Assembly: GCA_020061995.1 (NCBI GenBank)
Contig: JAGUXE010000265.1
Span: 1 to 17,047, forward strand
Source of the DNA: Ignavibacteriales bacterium
GTDB taxonomy: Bacteria; Bacteroidota; Ignavibacteria; Ignavibacteriales; Ignavibacteriaceae
Direction of reading: 5' to 3'
Length of the DNA: 17,047 bases
The position numbers and the translations under genes are program-made. Of the stretch, positions 15,597-17,047 are shown one piece after another; the first letter of the stretch is position 1, and every line of letters begins with the position of its first letter. Below the pieces are notes generated by a model, which worked only from the letters and a program-made list of their open reading frames with translations, ran no database searches and had not been told where the DNA came from.

Positions 15597-16331
15597 TTAA
15601 TTAAATTTGTAATACTGCCTATAATGCATCGGTTTTTGGTTACAGTAACGCCAATTATTCGATCCAGCTTTTGTAAAATTTAAAGATGGTATTTTGTTAT
15701 CCACAATTTTCATCCTAACTACCAGCTTAGGAGGATAAGCTTCAGTGGGGTGAGAACATTGATTTTCATAGGATTGATACCACACAGTATCAAGCTCAAT
15801 ACTTAATCTCTTCATTTTTATAAGATAATCGCAGATAAAATTATCAACGAAGACAGAATCCCATTTGTTAGAGCTTTTGCAATGTTTCAACCAATTAGAA
15901 TCTTGAAAAGCAAATAATTGAAGCTCATAGAAGATAGAATCTGTCTCTTCGTAAATTGGTAATTTTAGATATTCGACTACTTCATATTCAAATATTTTCC
16001 TTTTGAGTTTTACTTGATCAAAATTATAGAAGCTATCATTAAGTGAAATATTTAATATTTCATTAATATAACCCACTGTTGAAAAATTGATATTGTAATT
16101 ACCAAAAGGAATGTCACGGATCAAAAAGTAGCCATTAGAATCTGATATAACGGAAATATCATGAGCGTCAATTTTAATTTTTGTTTGAGATAATGGGGCT
16201 GAACTTATTTCATCAACTATATGACCTATAATCTGTCCCTTTTTAATAGGTGTGTCACTATTTATAACATCCTCTTTACAAGATATTAATAAAAAAAATA
16301 CTATAACAGCTGGGATATATATTGATTTCAT
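15597..16331 (-). CDS. Lipoprotein with carboxypeptidase-regulatory-like domain, unknown C-terminal half
   Basis: From ATG 16331 this encodes 244 residues. MKSIYIP and a hydrophobic core lead to L-I-S-C, with acylated Cys18. Residues about 33-110 form a CarboxypepD_reg-like beta sandwich: GQIIGHIVDEISSAPLSQTK, then SDSNGYFLIRDIPFGNYNI and STVGY. This module is common in Bacteroidota surface proteins and SusC-type receptors. Residues about 111-244 match nothing I know and hold four cysteines (151, 167, 192, 230), which could form disulfides outside the cytoplasm. A longer frame opens at 16361, but the GGAG at 16338-16341 sits six bases before 16331, and only this start gives a standard lipoprotein signal. 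The gene converges with the polyprenyl synthase gene and lies 105 bases downstream of the stress-protein gene. Confidence 0.68.
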   Translation of the reverse strand: MKSIYIPAVIVFFLLISCKEDVINSDTPIKKGQIIGHIVDEISSAPLSQTKIKIDAHDISVISDSNGYFLIRDIPFGNYNINFSTVGYINEILNISLNDSFYNFDQVKLKRKIFEYEVVEYLKLPIYEETDSIFYELQLFAFQDSNWLKHCKSSNKWDSVFVDNFICDYLIKMKRLSIELDTVWYQSYENQCSHPTEAYPPKLVVRMKIVDNKIPSLNFTKAGSNNWRYCNQKPMHYRQYYKFN

Positions 16332-16337
16332 AATTTT

Positions 16338-16341
16338 CTCC
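16338..16341 (-). promoter_or_regulatory. Ribosome binding site deciding the ATG start at 16331
   Basis: On the minus strand GGAG is followed by six bases (AAAATT) and then ATG. This favours the lipoprotein starting at 16331 over the upstream in-frame ATG codons at 16361 and 16343. Confidence 0.65.
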
Positions 16342-16373
16342 ATCTTGATGTCATTTAACACAAAGAAGTTAAA

Positions 16374-16400
16374 TAGATAATTTCATAATATAATTATCTA
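16374..16400. repeat. AT-rich inverted repeat in the stress-protein/lipoprotein spacer
   Basis: A perfect 9-bp inverted repeat TAGATAATT / AATTATCTA is separated by nine bases. It lies 36 bases beyond the end of the universal stress protein gene and 42 bases before the lipoprotein ATG. It could be a weak hairpin or an operator-like dyad. The stem contains only one G-C pair per arm and no clean T tract follows, so a terminator call is not justified. Confidence 0.4.
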
Positions 16401-16436
16401 AGATGCAGATTAAAAAGAATAATAAATCTAAGTGAT

Positions 16437-16916
16437 CTATTTTTTTGTTTCTCTATATTTAAACCCCTTTGCTGGATCTCGTAAAGTTAAAACAGGACAT
16501 GGTGCCTTTTGAACAACTTTATCAGCAGTACTTCCAAACAATATATGTTCTACTCCGGTTCTACCATGAGAAGAGATAACAATTAAATCAACATCTTCTT
16601 CTGATGCGGTATCAACAATTTCGACAAATGGTTTTCCCGTTCTAACTAGAATTTTAGCCTTAATTGTACTAGGCAATTCAGTCTTGATGAGCTTCTCAAG
16701 CTCTTCAGTTGCTGCAGAGTCAATGTCGATTGTAAGTGGGGGAAGTGCTATCTGTCCCATAGAAAAATCAGGTGGATAAATGATAGGTTCAATTATATGT
16801 ATAAGTATTAATTCTGAACCAAAGATACCAGCTAATTCTGTTGAATAAAGTAAAGCAGGTTTTGAGTAATCAGAAAAATCTATTGGAACAAGTATCTTTT
16901 TAATTTGTAAGTTCAT
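16437..16916 (-). CDS. Universal stress protein (UspA family, ATP-binding type)
   Basis: From ATG 16916 this encodes 159 residues, a normal single-domain length. The N-terminus KKILVPIDFSDYSKPALLYS carries the conserved Asp13. The C-terminal nucleotide loop reads G118-R-T-G121, nine residues after it, then G-S-T at 128-130 (HGRTGVEHILFGSTADKVV). This is the G-2x-G-9x-G-S/T pattern of ATP-binding members, followed by the usual CPVLTLR strand. USPs are cytoplasmic and respond to starvation, energy or oxidative stress; the target here is unknown. A longer frame opens at 16967, but the strong AAGGAG site near 16924-16929 and the family-like N-terminus both favour 16916. The start overlaps the end of the upstream partial gene by 17 bases. 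Confidence 0.9.
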   Translation of the reverse strand: MNLQIKKILVPIDFSDYSKPALLYSTELAGIFGSELILIHIIEPIIYPPDFSMGQIALPPLTIDIDSAATEELEKLIKTELPSTIKAKILVRTGKPFVEIVDTASEEDVDLIVISSHGRTGVEHILFGSTADKVVQKAPCPVLTLRDPAKGFKYRETKK

Positions 16917-17047
16917 GACTGTTCTCCTTATTAATTGTTGTTGAATCATGTAATAGAAGAAATTCATTGTTTAAATGGCGAAGTCGAGTAATAATTATTT
17001 TTGAGATTCCATGCAGTACAGAAATACCTTCTTTTGGATTTTTTAAA
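16900..17047 (-). CDS. Partial C-terminal end, possibly a cyclic-nucleotide-binding (cNMP) domain protein
   Basis: Reading the minus strand from base 17046, an open frame of 48 codons ends with TAA at 16900-16902. The protein end begins LKNPKEGISVLHGISKIIIT and continues RLRHLNNEFLLLHDS, with a polar tail after that. The N-P-(helix)-S-K-x-x-x-x-R-L-R-x-x-N pattern resembles the C-terminal helix of cNMP-binding domains in the Crp/Fnr superfamily. No DNA-binding helix-turn-helix follows, so it would be a stand-alone sensor module. Such domains do occur next to universal stress proteins. Only a short tail is visible and the frame could be non-coding, so this is tentative. Confidence 0.38.
   Translation of the reverse strand, partial: LKNPKEGISVLHGISKIIITRLRHLNNEFLLLHDSTTINKENSHELTN
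16922..16929 (-). promoter_or_regulatory. Strong Shine-Dalgarno deciding the stress-protein start
   Basis: The minus strand reads AAGGAGAA, with its AGGAG core seven bases before the ATG at 16916. It is the best ribosome site in the window. It lies inside the end of the upstream reading frame, which suggests independent or reinitiating translation of the stress protein. Confidence 0.75.

Noticed and set aside
16374..16400. Rho-independent terminator after the stress-protein gene
   Set aside because: The inverted repeat is almost all A-T and no T tract follows, so it is listed only as a repeat.
1..17047. Mobile element, prophage, CRISPR array, defence island or toxin-antitoxin pair
   Set aside because: No transposase, integrase, direct-repeat array, tRNA or small gene pair was seen; gene content is housekeeping and envelope, and base composition looks even throughout.

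Overview
The window is an ordinary, gene-dense, AT-rich stretch of bacterial chromosome (roughly one third G+C by eye). It most likely comes from the Bacteroidota/Ignavibacteriota side of the FCB group. Support for this is: five lipobox lipoproteins, a TTTG-N20-TATATTTG promoter of the Bacteroidota type, an Ig-like lipoprotein and a beta-barrel protein of kinds common in that group, and mixed start-codon practice (TTG/GTG starts, some genes with a GGAG ribosome site and some without). No phage, IS element, CRISPR array, tRNA or rRNA was seen. No stretch over 300 bases lacks a gene; the largest gap is about 174 bases (6526-6699).

Layout. (1) 1-1809, plus strand: the 3' tail of an MltG-type endolytic transglycosylase, overlapping by 25 bases a large Ig-like lipoprotein. 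A 10-bp hairpin at 1810-1834 ends this unit and the opposing one. (2) 1841-6525, minus strand: a tight five-gene operon read in the order SPOR lipoprotein, hutI, glutamate formimidoyltransferase, formimidoyl-THF cyclodeaminase, NamZ-type exo-muramidase. It has a clear promoter at 6551-6582. The middle three genes carry out the tetrahydrofolate-dependent lower part of histidine breakdown: imidazolonepropionate to formimidoylglutamate to glutamate, with the one-carbon unit released as methenyl-THF. The operon is flanked by two cell-wall-related genes. (3) 6700-15577, plus strand: eight co-directional genes with no gap over 24 bases: glgA, a GmhB-like HAD phosphatase, a lipoprotein, a beta-barrel outer membrane protein, a TPR protein, glyA, tatC and a long-chain polyprenyl diphosphate synthase. 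This mixes glycogen and heptose metabolism, an uncharacterised envelope trio, one-carbon metabolism, Tat export and quinone side-chain synthesis. (4) 15597-17047, minus strand: a lipoprotein with a carboxypeptidase-regulatory-like domain, a universal stress protein, and the tail of a gene that may encode a cyclic-nucleotide-binding protein.

Three starts were moved from the longest possible frame: 8770 (TTG), 16331 and 16916. Each has a GGAG-type site upstream and gives a family-like N-terminus. No clear new defence or mobile system was found. The most interesting leads are the envelope trio at 8770-12521, the muramidase/SPOR genes sharing an operon with histidine catabolism, and a GmhB-like enzyme whose zinc site appears half lost.
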